Source: Methylobacterium segetis
GTDB taxonomy: Bacteria; Pseudomonadota; Alphaproteobacteria; Rhizobiales; Beijerinckiaceae
Assembly: GCF_004348265.1 (NCBI RefSeq)
Contig: NZ_SMNT01000001.1
Coordinates: forward strand, 62,001-126,000
DNA length: 64,000 nt
Reading direction: 5' to 3'
The notes under the pieces were generated by a model, which was given only the letters and a program-made list of their open reading frames with translations, was not told the DNA's origin and made no database searches. The position numbers were made by a program, and so were the translations under genes. Position 1 is the first letter of the stretch, and each line of letters opens with the position of its first letter. This document shows positions 54,293-62,890 of the stretch, piece by piece.

Positions 54293-54365
54293 GGTCTCGT
54301 CCTCCGCTGCAGGTCCGTCCGCGCCTGCGCCAAAAACCTAGGCGTGGGCCGCGCCGGATACAAGC

Positions 54366-54436
54366 TTCAAGCTTGAAATTTCTCTTGACAGGTCGAGCGA
54401 CGGCGCGCCTTATACCGGAAGCTTCAAACTTGAAGC
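54366..54436 (+). promoter_or_regulatory. promoter bracketed by two MarR-type palindromes
   Basis: TTCAAGCTTGAA at 54366-54377 and GCTTCAAACTTGAAGC at 54421-54436 flank TTGACA (54385-54390) and a TATA-like CTTATA/TTATAC at about 54409-54415 (18-19 base spacer). The palindromes share the TTNAAGNNTGAA form of the 50751/50789 sites. Repression by covering both sides of the promoter is likely. ATG 54469 follows with GGGGGAGG. Confidence 0.72.
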
Positions 54437-54468
54437 AAAAGACGTATCGAACGTCCGGGGGAGGAACG

Positions 54469-55254
54469 ATGTCCGAGATTCGCCTCCATCTCTTCCAGAC
54501 CGGCAGCCTCGGCTGCCGCTATCAGGACATCTACCTAAACCAGGGCCTCGGCGAGCCGTTCGAGATCCCGGTGCCCTGGTACCTCGTCACGCATCCGCGC
54601 GGGCACGTGGTGATCGACGGCGGCTTTCCGGCGGTCTGCGCCACCGATCCGCGCGGGCATTGGGGGCCGGTCGCCGAGGTGTTCGTGCCGCGGGTCGCGC
54701 CGGGGCAGGATTGCGCCGCGCAGATGCGGGCGGCCGGCTTCGACCCGGCGGACGTGCGTACCGTGCTGCTGTCGCACCTCCATCTCGACCATACGGGCGC
54801 GATCGGCGTGTTCCCGAACGCGCGGCACGTCGTGCAGCGCGCCGCGCTCGACTATGCGCTGGCACCGGACTGGTTCTGCGCCGGCGCCTTCGTGCGAGCC
54901 GATTTCGACCGGCCGGCCCTCGATTGGTGCCTGCTCGACGAGGCGTGGGGCGACTTCTTCGATCTCTACGGCGACGGGGCGATCACCTGCATCCGCTCCC
55001 CCGGCCACACGATCGGGCACCAGTCCTTCCTCGTGCGCACCCCGCGCGGCGCGACGCTGCTGGCGATCGATGCCGCCGACACGATGGATCACTGGGAGGA
55101 CCGGGCGCTGCCCGGCGCCGTCACCTCGGTGACCGAGGCCGTGCGCTCCGTCGCCAAGCTCCGCATGGTGGCCGAGCGGGCGCAGGCCCGCGTGGTGCCG
55201 GGGCACGATCCCGCCTTGTGGGCGACGCTCGCTCAAAGCCCCGCCTTCTACTGA
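54469..55254 (+). CDS. metallo-beta-lactamase-fold hydrolase (lactonase-like)
   Basis: A 261-residue protein with the MBL zinc motif HLHLDH at about 103-108, later PGHTIGHQSF, LLAIDAADTMDHW and GHDPALW supplying the remaining ligands. The layout is like N-acyl-homoserine lactonases (AttM/AiiA group) and other lactonases. ATG 54469 has a strong ribosome site GGGGGAGG. It is first in an operon with an FAH hydrolase, two SDRs and a cupin, so a catabolic lactone or ester substrate is more likely than a signal molecule. The operon is controlled by the same palindromes as the anthranilate genes. Confidence 0.87.
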   Translation: MSEIRLHLFQTGSLGCRYQDIYLNQGLGEPFEIPVPWYLVTHPRGHVVIDGGFPAVCATDPRGHWGPVAEVFVPRVAPGQDCAAQMRAAGFDPADVRTVLLSHLHLDHTGAIGVFPNARHVVQRAALDYALAPDWFCAGAFVRADFDRPALDWCLLDEAWGDFFDLYGDGAITCIRSPGHTIGHQSFLVRTPRGATLLAIDAADTMDHWEDRALPGAVTSVTEAVRSVAKLRMVAERAQARVVPGHDPALWATLAQSPAFY

Positions 55255-55275
55255 CCCGCACGCTGGAGACACGGC

Positions 55276-56121
55276 ATGAAGCTGCTGCGATACGGAGAGC
55301 CCGGTGCCGAGCGCCCCGGCCTCCTCGATGCGGAGGGCCGCATCCGCGACCTCCGCGACCACGTGCCCGACATCGCCGGCCCCTACCTGTCGGACGAGAG
55401 CCTCGCGCGGCTGCGCGCCCTCGATCCCGCGCGCCTGCCCGCTGCGGACGGGACGCCGCGCATCGGTGCCTGCGTCGGTGCGATCGGAAAATTCGTGTGC
55501 GTCGGCCTGAACTACGCCGACCACGCCGCCGAGACCGGCAAGGCCCCGCCCGAGGAGCCGGTGCTGTTCCTGAAGGCGACCAGCGCCGTCTGCGGCCCCA
55601 ACGACGCGGTCGAGATTCCGCGCGGCTCGGAAAAGACCGATTGGGAGGTCGAACTCGGCGTGGTGATCGGTCGCCGCGCCAAGCACGTGACGCGGGCCGA
55701 GGCGCTGGATTGCGTCGCCGGCTACTGCGTCGTCAACGACGTGTCGGAGCGCGCCTTCCAGTCGGAGCGCGGCGGCCAGTGGACCAAGGGCAAGAGCGCC
55801 GACACCTTCGGCCCGCTCGGCCCCTGGCTGGTGACGCGGGACGAGCTGCCCGATCCGCAGGCGCTCGGCCTATGGCTCGACGTCGACGGCACCCGCCGCC
55901 AGACCGGCACCACCGCGCGGATGATCTTCGGGGTCCCCGAGCTCGTCAGCTACATCAGCGCGTTCATGACGCTCCACCCCGGCGACGTCATCGCCACCGG
56001 CACGCCCCCCGGCGTCGGCCTCGGCCAGAAGCCGCCGGTCTTCCTGCGCGCCGGCCAGACGATGCGGCTCGGTATCGACGGGCTCGGCGAGCAGCGCCAA
56101 GCCGTGATCCAGGGGGAGTGA
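55276..56121 (+). CDS. fumarylacetoacetate hydrolase-family protein
   Basis: A 281-residue FAH-family enzyme. It has VGLNYADHAAETGKAPPEEP, VLFLKATSAVCGPNDAVEIP, EKTDWEVELGVVIGRRAKHV (metal-binding Glu pair) and ISAFMTLHPGDVIATGTPPG, all core features of the C-C bond hydrolases and decarboxylases. The length and N-terminal domain fit the ureidoglycolate lyase/2,4-diketo-3-deoxy-fuconate hydrolase group. It starts 21 bases after the lactonase-like gene. It probably cleaves a diketo acid made by the operon's dehydrogenases. The exact substrate cannot be read. Confidence 0.9.
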   Translation: MKLLRYGEPGAERPGLLDAEGRIRDLRDHVPDIAGPYLSDESLARLRALDPARLPAADGTPRIGACVGAIGKFVCVGLNYADHAAETGKAPPEEPVLFLKATSAVCGPNDAVEIPRGSEKTDWEVELGVVIGRRAKHVTRAEALDCVAGYCVVNDVSERAFQSERGGQWTKGKSADTFGPLGPWLVTRDELPDPQALGLWLDVDGTRRQTGTTARMIFGVPELVSYISAFMTLHPGDVIATGTPPGVGLGQKPPVFLRAGQTMRLGIDGLGEQRQAVIQGE

Positions 56122-56122
56122 G

Positions 56123-56908
56123 ATGAGCGCGTTCGCCGATCTGAGGGCCAAGGCCGCCATCGTCACCGGCGGCAGCCGCGGCCAGGGCGCGGCGCAGGCG
56201 CGCCTCCTGGCGCAGTCCGGCGTCGCGGTGACGATCTGCGACGTGCTCGCCGATCAGGGCGAGGCCTATGCGGCGGAACTGCGCGACGAGGGGCTGGAGG
56301 CCCGCTTCCAGGCCGCCGACGTCACCGCACCGGAGGGATGGGACGCCCTCGTTGCGGGTGCCCTCGGATGGCGCCCCCGTCTCGACATCCTCATCAACAA
56401 CGCCGGCATCATAAACCGCACCGGCGTGGCGGCGACCGATCTCGCCGCCTGGAACCGGGTGCTCGCGGTCAACCTCACCGGCGCCTTCCTCGGCATCCGC
56501 GCGGTCGCGCCCGCGATGCGCGCCTCGGGCGGCGGCAGCATCGTCAACATCGCCTCGAACTCGGCCTTCTCGGGCCATGCCGATCCCGCCTACACCGCCA
56601 GCAAATGGGGCCTGCGCGGGCTCACCAAGACGGCGGCGATGGAACTCGTGGCCGATCGCATTCGCGTCAACGCCGTCTGCCCCGGCCTCGTCGTGACCGG
56701 CCTGAACGCCGGCTCGCCGCATCTCTCCCCCATGATCGGCATGACGCCCATGGGCCGGCCGGGCGAGCCCGAGGAGGTCGCCCGCCTCGTCCGCTTCCTG
56801 GCGAGCGATGAGGCGAGCTTCATCACCGGCGAGGATTTCGTGATCGACGGCGGCTTCACCGCGGGCGCCGCCTATCGCCGCGTCGCCGTCGAGACCGGCC
56901 TCCTGTGA
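56123..56908 (+). CDS. short-chain dehydrogenase/reductase (SDR) 1
   Basis: A 261-residue classical SDR. The cofactor motif is AAIVTGGSRGQGAAQARLLA (TGGSRGQG), NNAGI is in DILINNAGIINRT, the catalytic Ser and YxxxK are in SNSAFSGHADPAYTASKWGL. It lies one base after the FAH stop and probably oxidises a hydroxy or keto sugar/acid intermediate that the FAH enzyme then cleaves. D35-type acidic residue in the ICDVLADQG segment suggests NAD preference. Confidence 0.9.
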   Translation: MSAFADLRAKAAIVTGGSRGQGAAQARLLAQSGVAVTICDVLADQGEAYAAELRDEGLEARFQAADVTAPEGWDALVAGALGWRPRLDILINNAGIINRTGVAATDLAAWNRVLAVNLTGAFLGIRAVAPAMRASGGGSIVNIASNSAFSGHADPAYTASKWGLRGLTKTAAMELVADRIRVNAVCPGLVVTGLNAGSPHLSPMIGMTPMGRPGEPEEVARLVRFLASDEASFITGEDFVIDGGFTAGAAYRRVAVETGLL

Positions 56909-56928
56909 CCATCCTGAAGGAGCCACCC

Positions 56929-57357
56929 ATGACCCAAGTGAAGCCCATCGTCACCCGCGCCGGCGAGGAGGATATCCGCACCGGGCAGTCCGGCGGCGCC
57001 GTGCGCGTCTCCGGCGTCAGCCCGCAGCACACGCCCGCCACGCGGATCTGGTACGGCAAGGTCAGCAACGAGCCGGGCTACCGCTCGCTGCCGCACCATC
57101 ACGGCGAGGCCGAGACCGGCGGCTACGTGCTGACGGGCAAGGCGCGGATCTATTTCGGCGCGGACTATGCCGAGTACATCGACATGAGCGAGGGCGACTT
57201 CGTGTTCGTGCCGCCGTTCATGCCCCATGTGGAGGCGAACATGAGCCCGGACGCCGGCCTCGTCTGGCTGACGGCGCGCACGCCCGAGAACATCGTGGTC
57301 AACCTCGACGACGTGCCGGATGCGAGCCTGCCCGGCTACGTCCGGCCCGGAGCCTGA
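56929..57357 (+). CDS. cupin-domain protein
   Basis: A 142-residue cupin. ATG 56929 is chosen because GAAGGAG lies six bases upstream; GTG 56905 overlaps the previous stop and is possible. Metal motif: LPHHHGEAETGGYVLTGKAR (HHH...E) and FVPPFMPHVEANM (last His). Single-domain cupins in degradation operons can be isomerases or oxygenases. No closer assignment is possible from sequence. Confidence 0.85.
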   Translation: MTQVKPIVTRAGEEDIRTGQSGGAVRVSGVSPQHTPATRIWYGKVSNEPGYRSLPHHHGEAETGGYVLTGKARIYFGADYAEYIDMSEGDFVFVPPFMPHVEANMSPDAGLVWLTARTPENIVVNLDDVPDASLPGYVRPGA

Positions 57358-57360
57358 GCC

Positions 57361-58122
57361 GTGGGTGAGGCCGGCCCCCTTCGCCACGCCGTCATCACAG
57401 GCGGTGCCCGCGGCATCGGCCGCGCCATCGCGGCGCGGCTCGTCCGCGAGGGCGCCGCGGTGACGATCCTCGGCCGCAACGCCGAGGCGCTTGAGCGGTC
57501 GGTGAGCGAGGGCGCAGCCCACCACTTGCTTGTCGTCGACGTGACGGACGGGCCGGCGGTCGCCCGCGCCTTCGCGGAGATCGACGCGCGCGCGCCGGTC
57601 GACATCCTCGTGGCCAATGCCGGTGCGGCCGAATCCGCCCCCTTCGGCCGCAGCGAGCCCGCCCTGTTCCAGCGGATGCTCGACGTGAACCTGTTCGGCA
57701 CCGTCCACGCGGCGCAGGCGGTGCTGCCGGGCATGACGTCCCGAGGGTTCGGTCGGATCGTCGCGATCGCCTCGACCGCCGGACAGAAGGGCTACCCCTA
57801 CGTCTCGGCCTATTGCGCGGCCAAACACGCGGTGGTCGGCCTCGTCCGCTCGCTCGCCCAGGAGACCGCCCGCAGCGGCGTCACCGTCAACGCGGTTTGC
57901 CCCGGCTTCACCGACACCGACATCGTCGGCGACAGCCTGGAGCGGATCATGGCGACGACCGGCCGGGACCGCGATGCGGCGCTTGCCTCGCTCGTGCGCC
58001 ATAACCCGCAGGGCCGCCTGGTCCAACCGGACGAGGTCGCCGACGCGGTCGCGTGGCTGTGCGGCGCAGCAGCAGGTGCCATCACCGGACAGGCGATCCC
58101 GGTGGCCGGCGGAGAGGTGTAG
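57361..58122 (+). CDS. short-chain dehydrogenase/reductase (SDR) 2
   Basis: A 253-residue SDR with TGGARGIGRAIAARL, the ILGRN coenzyme-specificity region, LVANAGAAES, and the catalytic SxxY...K as ASTAGQKGYPYVSAYCAAKH. GTG 57361 is 4 bases after the cupin stop, so it ends the operon. The LVRHNPQGRLVQPDEV segment resembles 3-hydroxyacyl-CoA and acetoacetyl-CoA type SDRs, which could act on a ring-derived CoA ester. That link is inference from the neighbours. Confidence 0.9.
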   Translation: MGEAGPLRHAVITGGARGIGRAIAARLVREGAAVTILGRNAEALERSVSEGAAHHLLVVDVTDGPAVARAFAEIDARAPVDILVANAGAAESAPFGRSEPALFQRMLDVNLFGTVHAAQAVLPGMTSRGFGRIVAIASTAGQKGYPYVSAYCAAKHAVVGLVRSLAQETARSGVTVNAVCPGFTDTDIVGDSLERIMATTGRDRDAALASLVRHNPQGRLVQPDEVADAVAWLCGAAAGAITGQAIPVAGGEV

Positions 58123-58241
58123 GCGGGGAGCCTCGGCGATCAACGAATGAGGCGCTCACCCGCCAGTCTTGCGGAGTAACAATCGGCCGCGGCGACGACC
58201 TGATCGGGCATGCCGCGGGAGGTCCGCTTTCCAGCAGCAGC

Positions 58242-58665
58242 TCAATGTCTGAAAATGGCGCCGAGCGGCGTATTGGCAGTTGCGATGGCAACAAACGGCG
58301 GCCATGCTCCACCCATGGGCGGCTCCCCCATGAACAAAATCTGCACTTCGGTGCCGGTGTAGGGACGCTCCTCTTCGGCCTCGGTGAGCTGCTTCTTGAC
58401 CGTCATGTCGTAGAGGGGGTGCTGCTTCGCGCACGCCTCACCTTTGAGCCAATCCCAATACATCTCGAGGCAAACGAGATACTGGGCCTCGCTTGCCCGG
58501 GCGAGGTCCGTGCTGCTCGGGAGGTGGCGTCCGAACTGGCGAGGTACTTGCGGGGTGACGCTCTCGATGAAGGGGTAGATCTCGTTGGCTCATCCTGTCG
58601 AGCGACAGGCTCAGGGCCCGCGGCTCGTCGAGCTTCGACCGGTCCTTGTTCGTGAGGCCCTTCAT
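58242..58665 (-). pseudogene. hypothetical gene, probably frameshifted
   Basis: On the minus strand the frame ending at 58242 is open back to about 58592 (EIYPFIESVTPQVPRQFGR, then EAQYLVCLEMYWDWLKGEAC, YDMTVKKQLTEAEEERP and FMGEPPMGGAWPPF), but its first ATG is only at 58463. Just upstream another frame begins ATG 58665 (MKGLTNKDRSKLDEPRALSL then SLDRMSQ). The two halves join at about 58585 with a one-base shift. The protein of about 140 residues is not recognised. It may be a broken gene or two unrelated frames. Confidence 0.35.
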
Positions 58666-58903
58666 GAAGTCAGCGCGGCGGAGCGCGATCGGCGTGGCGC
58701 TGACCGGCGGCCCGGCCGCACGTGGCTGACGAGCCCGTGCGAAATCCGGCCGTGTGTCTCGTCGGATCAAGCGGCCCTTGGCGGCGAGCCCTAGTGTCGG
58801 AATGGCGCAGGTGTCGAAGCTGAGCCCATCCCGGGGCCGCCCGAACCGGCGGGCTGGTCGCGCCTCATCTCGACACGTCCCCTTCCGGCGAGGAGATGGT
58901 CTC

Positions 58904-59326
58904 ATGAAAACGCTGCTCATCGCATCCGTCGCCTTCGGCGCCCTGATCCTCACCAGTGTCGTGGCCGACGCGCGCGGCTTCCGGGGAGGCGGCGGCGGGT
59001 TCCGGGGCGGCGGGGGGTTCCACGGGGCCGGCATGCGGGGCGGTGGATTCCGGGGCGGCGGGTTCCGCGGCGGCATGGCCGGCGGTTATCGCGGTGGCAT
59101 GGCCGGGGGCTATCGTGGTGGCTATCGCGGCGGCGTGGCGGGCGGTTATCGCGGCGGATACGCCCGGGTCGGCCGCTACGGTGGTTACGGCTACCGTCCC
59201 TACGGATACGGCCTGGGCGCGGCGGCGGTCGGTGCGGCTGCGGTCGCCGGTTACGGCGCGACCTACGGCGGCTGCGGCCCCTACAGGTACTACGACTCCT
59301 ATGCCGGGACCTGCCGCCCCTACTGA
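58904..59326 (+). CDS. glycine-rich exported protein
   Basis: A 140-residue protein with a Sec signal peptide (MKTLLIASVAFGALILTSVV, cut near ADA|RG) and a mature part made of GGFRGG/GGYRGG-like repeats rich in Gly, Arg and Tyr, then a C-terminal end with GGCGPYRYYDSYAGTCRPY, whose two Cys may form a disulfide. ATG 58904 has GAGGAG upstream. Such low-complexity proteins are common in Rhizobiales and may bind the cell surface or RNA; function unknown. The repeats are coding, not a DNA tandem array. Confidence 0.82.
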   Translation: MKTLLIASVAFGALILTSVVADARGFRGGGGGFRGGGGFHGAGMRGGGFRGGGFRGGMAGGYRGGMAGGYRGGYRGGVAGGYRGGYARVGRYGGYGYRPYGYGLGAAAVGAAAVAGYGATYGGCGPYRYYDSYAGTCRPY

Positions 59327-59335
59327 GCGGCGTCC

Positions 59336-59360
59336 GGGTGCGCCGGATCTGGGCGCACCC
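59336..59360 (+). terminator. GC-rich hairpin after glycine-rich gene
   Basis: GGGTGCGCC (59336-59344) pairs with GGCGCACCC (59352-59360), 7-base loop, 10 bases after the stop. There is no T tract, but such stems end many transcripts in high-GC bacteria. Confidence 0.5.
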
Positions 59361-59450
59361 CTCCCCCGGGCGGACAGCCCCGAACCGTTCGCGACCCGCC
59401 CGGCCGTTCCCACGGGGGGCCTTGCCCGAAGGCTCGCGAGGTCGCACGCC

Positions 59451-59882
59451 ATGATCCCGAGACTCGCATTCCTTCCGATCGCCGCTTCCTGCCTGATCGT
59501 GCCGGCGCTGGCGCAGACGAATGGCGCCCTGCGCCCGCCGGCGGCGCTCATTCACGGCAATTATTGCGGCATGGGCAACAACGCGCCGTTGCCGCCCGTC
59601 GACGCGCTCGATCTCGCCTGTGCCCGGCACGACGCCTGCACCCCGAGCGGCGGCCTGCCCTCGCGGGCCTGCAACATGCGCCTGCAGCGGGAGGCCGATG
59701 TCATCTCGCGCGACCCGAGGCAGCCGGACGACCTGCGTGCGCTGGCGGGCTTCATCTCCGCAGGAGCCGCGATGCTGCCCTTCGACGCCGGCTCTCCCGT
59801 TGTCGTCACCCGCGTGCCGCAGCCTGCGCCGTTCGAGGTGCCGCCGGGCATCCGGGTTCGGCCGGCCTCGAGCGCCTATTAG
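59451..59882 (+). CDS. secreted phospholipase A2-like protein
   Basis: A 143-residue exported protein. Signal peptide MIPRLAFLPIAASCLIVPAL, cut near ALA|QT. The mature N-terminus has HGNYCGMGNNAPLPPVDALD followed by LACARHDACTP, the YCGxG calcium loop and CxxHDxC catalytic helix of the PLA2 superfamily; the His-Asp pair is present. The rest is short for a full PLA2 but contains the expected helices (SRACNMRLQREADVISRD). Enzyme activity is likely but unproven. ATG 59451 is chosen because it starts the signal peptide. Stand-alone transcription unit. Confidence 0.72.
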   Translation: MIPRLAFLPIAASCLIVPALAQTNGALRPPAALIHGNYCGMGNNAPLPPVDALDLACARHDACTPSGGLPSRACNMRLQREADVISRDPRQPDDLRALAGFISAGAAMLPFDAGSPVVVTRVPQPAPFEVPPGIRVRPASSAY

Positions 59883-60028
59883 CGCACCGCCGGGCGGTGC
59901 GCATGTCGCGAGGATGATCGCGCGCGAGCCCCGACGCGGCCCTGCCGATGCGTCGGCAGCCTTCCGCGACACCAGGGAGGTCGCCGCACGAAGGAGGCAG
60001 GCGGGCCGGCCGAAGCAGGGAGGCAGGA

Positions 60029-60370
60029 ATGTTCGCAGGCGGGATGGCCGGGGCGCTCGATCTGAGGCAGCGGGCCTTCGTGCGGGAGGCATTCTGCGCG
60101 CTCGTCGCGGGCGAGGATCGGTCGGTCGCCGCCGGTCTCGGCGGTGCGTGCGGAGAGCGGGCCCTGCTGATGATCTGCGACGCCCTTGCCGATGACCCGA
60201 ACGTCATGCCCCGCCGCGCGGTCCGGGCGATCAACGGCTTCGTCGATGCCGACCGGCAGGTCGCCTTCGGGTCGTCCTACGGCCAGGGCGCCCGGGTGCT
60301 GCGGGACGAGACGCTGCGATGGACGAGCGGCTTCGAGAGGGCGCGGAGCCGCTTCCTGCAGAGCCTGTAG
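60029..60370 (+). CDS. small hypothetical protein
   Basis: A 113-residue protein without recognised family. ATG 60029 follows GGGAGG; an upstream start at 59948 lacks a ribosome site. Sequence such as FVREAFCALVAGEDRSVAAG, MPRRAVRAINGFVDADRQVA and WTSGFERARSRFLQSL suggests a small helical cytoplasmic protein. It is convergent with the GNAT gene. Confidence 0.55.
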   Translation: MFAGGMAGALDLRQRAFVREAFCALVAGEDRSVAAGLGGACGERALLMICDALADDPNVMPRRAVRAINGFVDADRQVAFGSSYGQGARVLRDETLRWTSGFERARSRFLQSL

Positions 60371-60409
60371 AGAGGTTTGTGCCCTTCGATCCGCCAGGGA
60401 TGCCGGGGG

Positions 60410-60970
60410 TCACGGCGGCGCGGCGCCCGGCAGCTGAAGGCTCACATGGATGACGGAGCCTTCGCGCCTTCGCCTCAGCGGCAGGTCGCATCTCTCGAAG
60501 AGCTTCAGCATGGGAGCGTTGTCGGGCAGGACCTCGGCGATCAGCTCGCCGAGCCCGCGCCTTCGGGCGATCGCGATCACGTGCCGCATCAGCACCGCGC
60601 CGACGCCCCGCCCCTGGAACGCGTCGATGACGGTGAAGGCGACCTCGGCCTGACCGGGCCGGGTCACCACGTAGCGGCCGCCGCCGGCGATCCTGGCCTC
60701 GCCCGCTTCGTCGGCCACCGCGACCAGCGCGACCTCGTTCTCGAAATCGACGTTGAGGAAGACGGCGACCTCCGTGTCGCTGAAGTGGCGCCTCGCTCCG
60801 AAGAAGCGCCGGTAGAGCGATTGCTCGCTGGCATGGTCGATGGCCCAGAGGAGCCCATCCCGATCCTCCGGCCTCAGGGCGCGGATCTCCAGCAATCCCC
60901 CGTCGCGCAGGCGTTCTAGGGCCGAGTAATGCGCGAGGTCGTCCATGGCAGCGCGGCTCTCCGGACCCAT
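60410..60970 (-). CDS. GNAT-family N-acetyltransferase
   Basis: A GNAT enzyme of about 186 residues. The acceptor motif A is VAFTVIDAFQGRGVGAVLMR (Q/RxxGxG/A), preceded by ARIAGGGRYVV and followed by LGELIAEVLPDNAPMLKLFE. The N-terminal IRALRPEDRDGLLWAIDHAS and SLYRRFFGARRHFSD pattern resembles the acetyltransferase domain of protein acetylase Pat. The start is uncertain (ATG 60970 or 60946; GTG 61018). Target unknown. Confidence 0.85.
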   Translation of the reverse strand: MGPESRAAMDDLAHYSALERLRDGGLLEIRALRPEDRDGLLWAIDHASEQSLYRRFFGARRHFSDTEVAVFLNVDFENEVALVAVADEAGEARIAGGGRYVVTRPGQAEVAFTVIDAFQGRGVGAVLMRHVIAIARRRGLGELIAEVLPDNAPMLKLFERCDLPLRRRREGSVIHVSLQLPGAAPP

Positions 60971-61025
60971 CGAAACCGGCGTGGGGCTTCCGGCACCCCC
61001 GCCAGAACCCACCGGCACCTGAATC

Positions 61026-61391
61026 TCAGAGCGGCGGCATCGCCCGGATCGCCGCGCGCGTCCCGCTCATGCTGAGGTCGTTGCCGACCTGCCGAAGCCG
61101 GGGCACCGGCACGCCGACCTCGCCCCCGCCGAGCCAGCGCCGTCGCAGCACCACGGCGACGAGGGTGTTGCCGTCCGCGGAGACGCGGACCTCCCGGACG
61201 CGGCCGACGACCAGCCCCTCGTCAGCGTAGAGCCAGCGCCCGCGCAGGGTCGGCATCAGCGAGGCGGCGCTCATCTGCATCATCGAATCCGCCCGGTTCA
61301 CGAGCGGCGTCGGAGCCGCCTGGCCGAGCGCGGCGCCGCTGAGCGTCATGGCGGCGGCGACGCCGGCCGCGCGGAAGACAGGCTTGCGCAT
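61026..61391 (-). CDS. exported PRC-barrel-like protein
   Basis: A 121-residue exported protein with signal peptide MRKPVFRAAGVAAAMTLSGA (cut near ALG|QA). The mature part has LRGRWLYADEGLVVGRVREV, RVSADGNTLVAVVLRRRWLG and VPVPRLRQVGNDL, which follow the PRC-barrel strand pattern (G.xVG.v.dv...). These small periplasmic proteins are common in Methylobacterium relatives and have no assigned function. ATG 61391 is clear. Confidence 0.7.
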   Translation of the reverse strand: MRKPVFRAAGVAAAMTLSGAALGQAAPTPLVNRADSMMQMSAASLMPTLRGRWLYADEGLVVGRVREVRVSADGNTLVAVVLRRRWLGGGEVGVPVPRLRQVGNDLSMSGTRAAIRAMPPL

Positions 61392-61912
61392 CTCACGCTC
61401 CCGCACCGCGCCCCGCCGCCCGGGCCGAAGGGGATAGGCCCGAGCGGGCCATCCCTTCGGCGCATCGCCTTCGCATGGCGATCCTCCCGGCGGGGTGCGA
61501 GGACCAATGGTTGACGCGCAAGGATGCTGCCGCAAATCGAGTCGATTGCCGTCAACATCCGGCGCTGCCTTTTGTTTGTACGCACGCGACCCAGTGATAT
61601 TCGGCGTATTCCGAAGTACCGGCCGCCCATGACTGCAGCTCGACCTCGTCTCTGCTTCGAAACATCCGGGCGCGAAGAGGCGCGTCCTGCCGGTACGATC
61701 CTGACAACGTGACGCCGCAGATCGGCGGATGGGCCTCCCGTCCCGTTCGATCAAGCCCGTCCAGTCCGAACGCGGCAGACTGAGCCTCGATCGCCAGCGC
61801 GGAGCCGCGCGATGCGACCGGGTCCGCCCGCGCGGCGGGGCCGGCCTCGATCGCCCGCGACGCGGGGCGCGCCGGCGAGAGGTCCTTCCTCGACATCCCA
61901 GGAGAGACCACC
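61392..61912. other. intergenic region upstream of pta-ackA
   Basis: Divergent region of 521 bases between the exported protein and pta. No coding frame looks real. It should contain both promoters; no clear boxes, operator or hairpin stand out. AGGAGA lies just before GTG 61913. Confidence 0.45.
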
Positions 61913-62887
61913 GTGCCGACCTCGACGCTCAAGCGGCCCCCGGCCGAGGCCCGCGGCCACGAGAAGTACGAGCGCCTGATCGCCGCCGCCCAGGCGCTGC
62001 CCCGGCTGAAAGTGGCGGTCGTGCATCCCTGCGACGAGGCCGCGCTCGGCGCCGCGCTCGAAGCCGCCGCCCTCGCCATCGCGGAGCCCATCCTGGTCGG
62101 GCCGCGGGCGAAGATCGCGGCGGCCGCGGCGGCGCTCGGCGCCGATATCGGCGCGCTGCGCCTCTGCGAGGCCCCGCACAGCCACGCGGCCGCCGAGGCC
62201 GCCGTCGCCCTCGTGCGGGCCGGAGAGGCCGAGGCGCTGATGAAGGGCAGCCTGCACACGGACGAGTTGATGGGGGCGGTGGTGGCCCGGGATGCGGGCC
62301 TGCGGACCGCGCGGCGCCTCAGCCACTGCTTCGTCATGGACGTGCCGGGCCACCCGACGCCGCTGATCGTCACGGACGCCGCCGTCAACATCGCGCCGTC
62401 CCTCGAGGACAAGCGCGACATCGTGCAGAACGCCATCGACCTTGCCCACGCCCTCGGCGTCGGGACCGTGCGGGTCGCCATCCTGTCGGCCATGGAGACC
62501 ATCAACCCGAAGGTGGTCTCGACGCTCGATGCCGCCGCCCTCTGCAAGATGGCGGACCGGGAGCAGATCACCGGGGCCGTGCTCGACGGGCCGCTCGCCC
62601 TCGACAACGCCATCGATCTCGGCGCCGCGCGGATCAAGAAGATCCGCTCGCCCGTCGCGGGCCAGGCGAACGTCCTCGTCGTCCCCGATCTCGCCTCGGG
62701 CAACATGCTCGCCAAGAGCCTGACCTTCCTCGCCGGCGCGGACGCGGCCGGGATCGTGCTCGGCGCGCGGGTGCCCATCATCCTGACCAGCCGGGCCGAT
62801 GCGCGGCTGACCCGCCTCGCCTCCTGCGCGGTCGCCTCCCTCGTCGCCGCGGCCGAGCGCGCGCGGCGGGTCATGCCGGAGGTCTAG
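61913..62887 (+). CDS. pta: phosphate acetyl/butyryltransferase
   Basis: A 324-residue PTA/PTB-family enzyme (short, single-domain type). It carries LMKGSLHTDELMGAVV, RLSHCFVMDVPGHPTPLIVT, DAAVNIAPSLEDKRDIVQNA and DLASGNMLAKSLTFLAGADA, typical of PTA_PTB. It interconverts acetyl-CoA and acetyl phosphate, or acts on butyryl/poly-beta-hydroxybutyrate-derived CoA esters in some Rhizobiales. GTG 61913 has AGGAGA upstream. It is followed after 3 bases by ackA, forming the acetyl phosphate pathway. Confidence 0.9.
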   Translation: MPTSTLKRPPAEARGHEKYERLIAAAQALPRLKVAVVHPCDEAALGAALEAAALAIAEPILVGPRAKIAAAAAALGADIGALRLCEAPHSHAAAEAAVALVRAGEAEALMKGSLHTDELMGAVVARDAGLRTARRLSHCFVMDVPGHPTPLIVTDAAVNIAPSLEDKRDIVQNAIDLAHALGVGTVRVAILSAMETINPKVVSTLDAAALCKMADREQITGAVLDGPLALDNAIDLGAARIKKIRSPVAGQANVLVVPDLASGNMLAKSLTFLAGADAAGIVLGARVPIILTSRADARLTRLASCAVASLVAAAERARRVMPEV

Positions 62888-62890
62888 GCG

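Noticed and set aside
58980..59170. Tandem DNA repeat (GGCGG/TATCG units)
   Set aside because: It is the coding sequence of glycine-rich repeats in an exported protein, not a separate repeat element.
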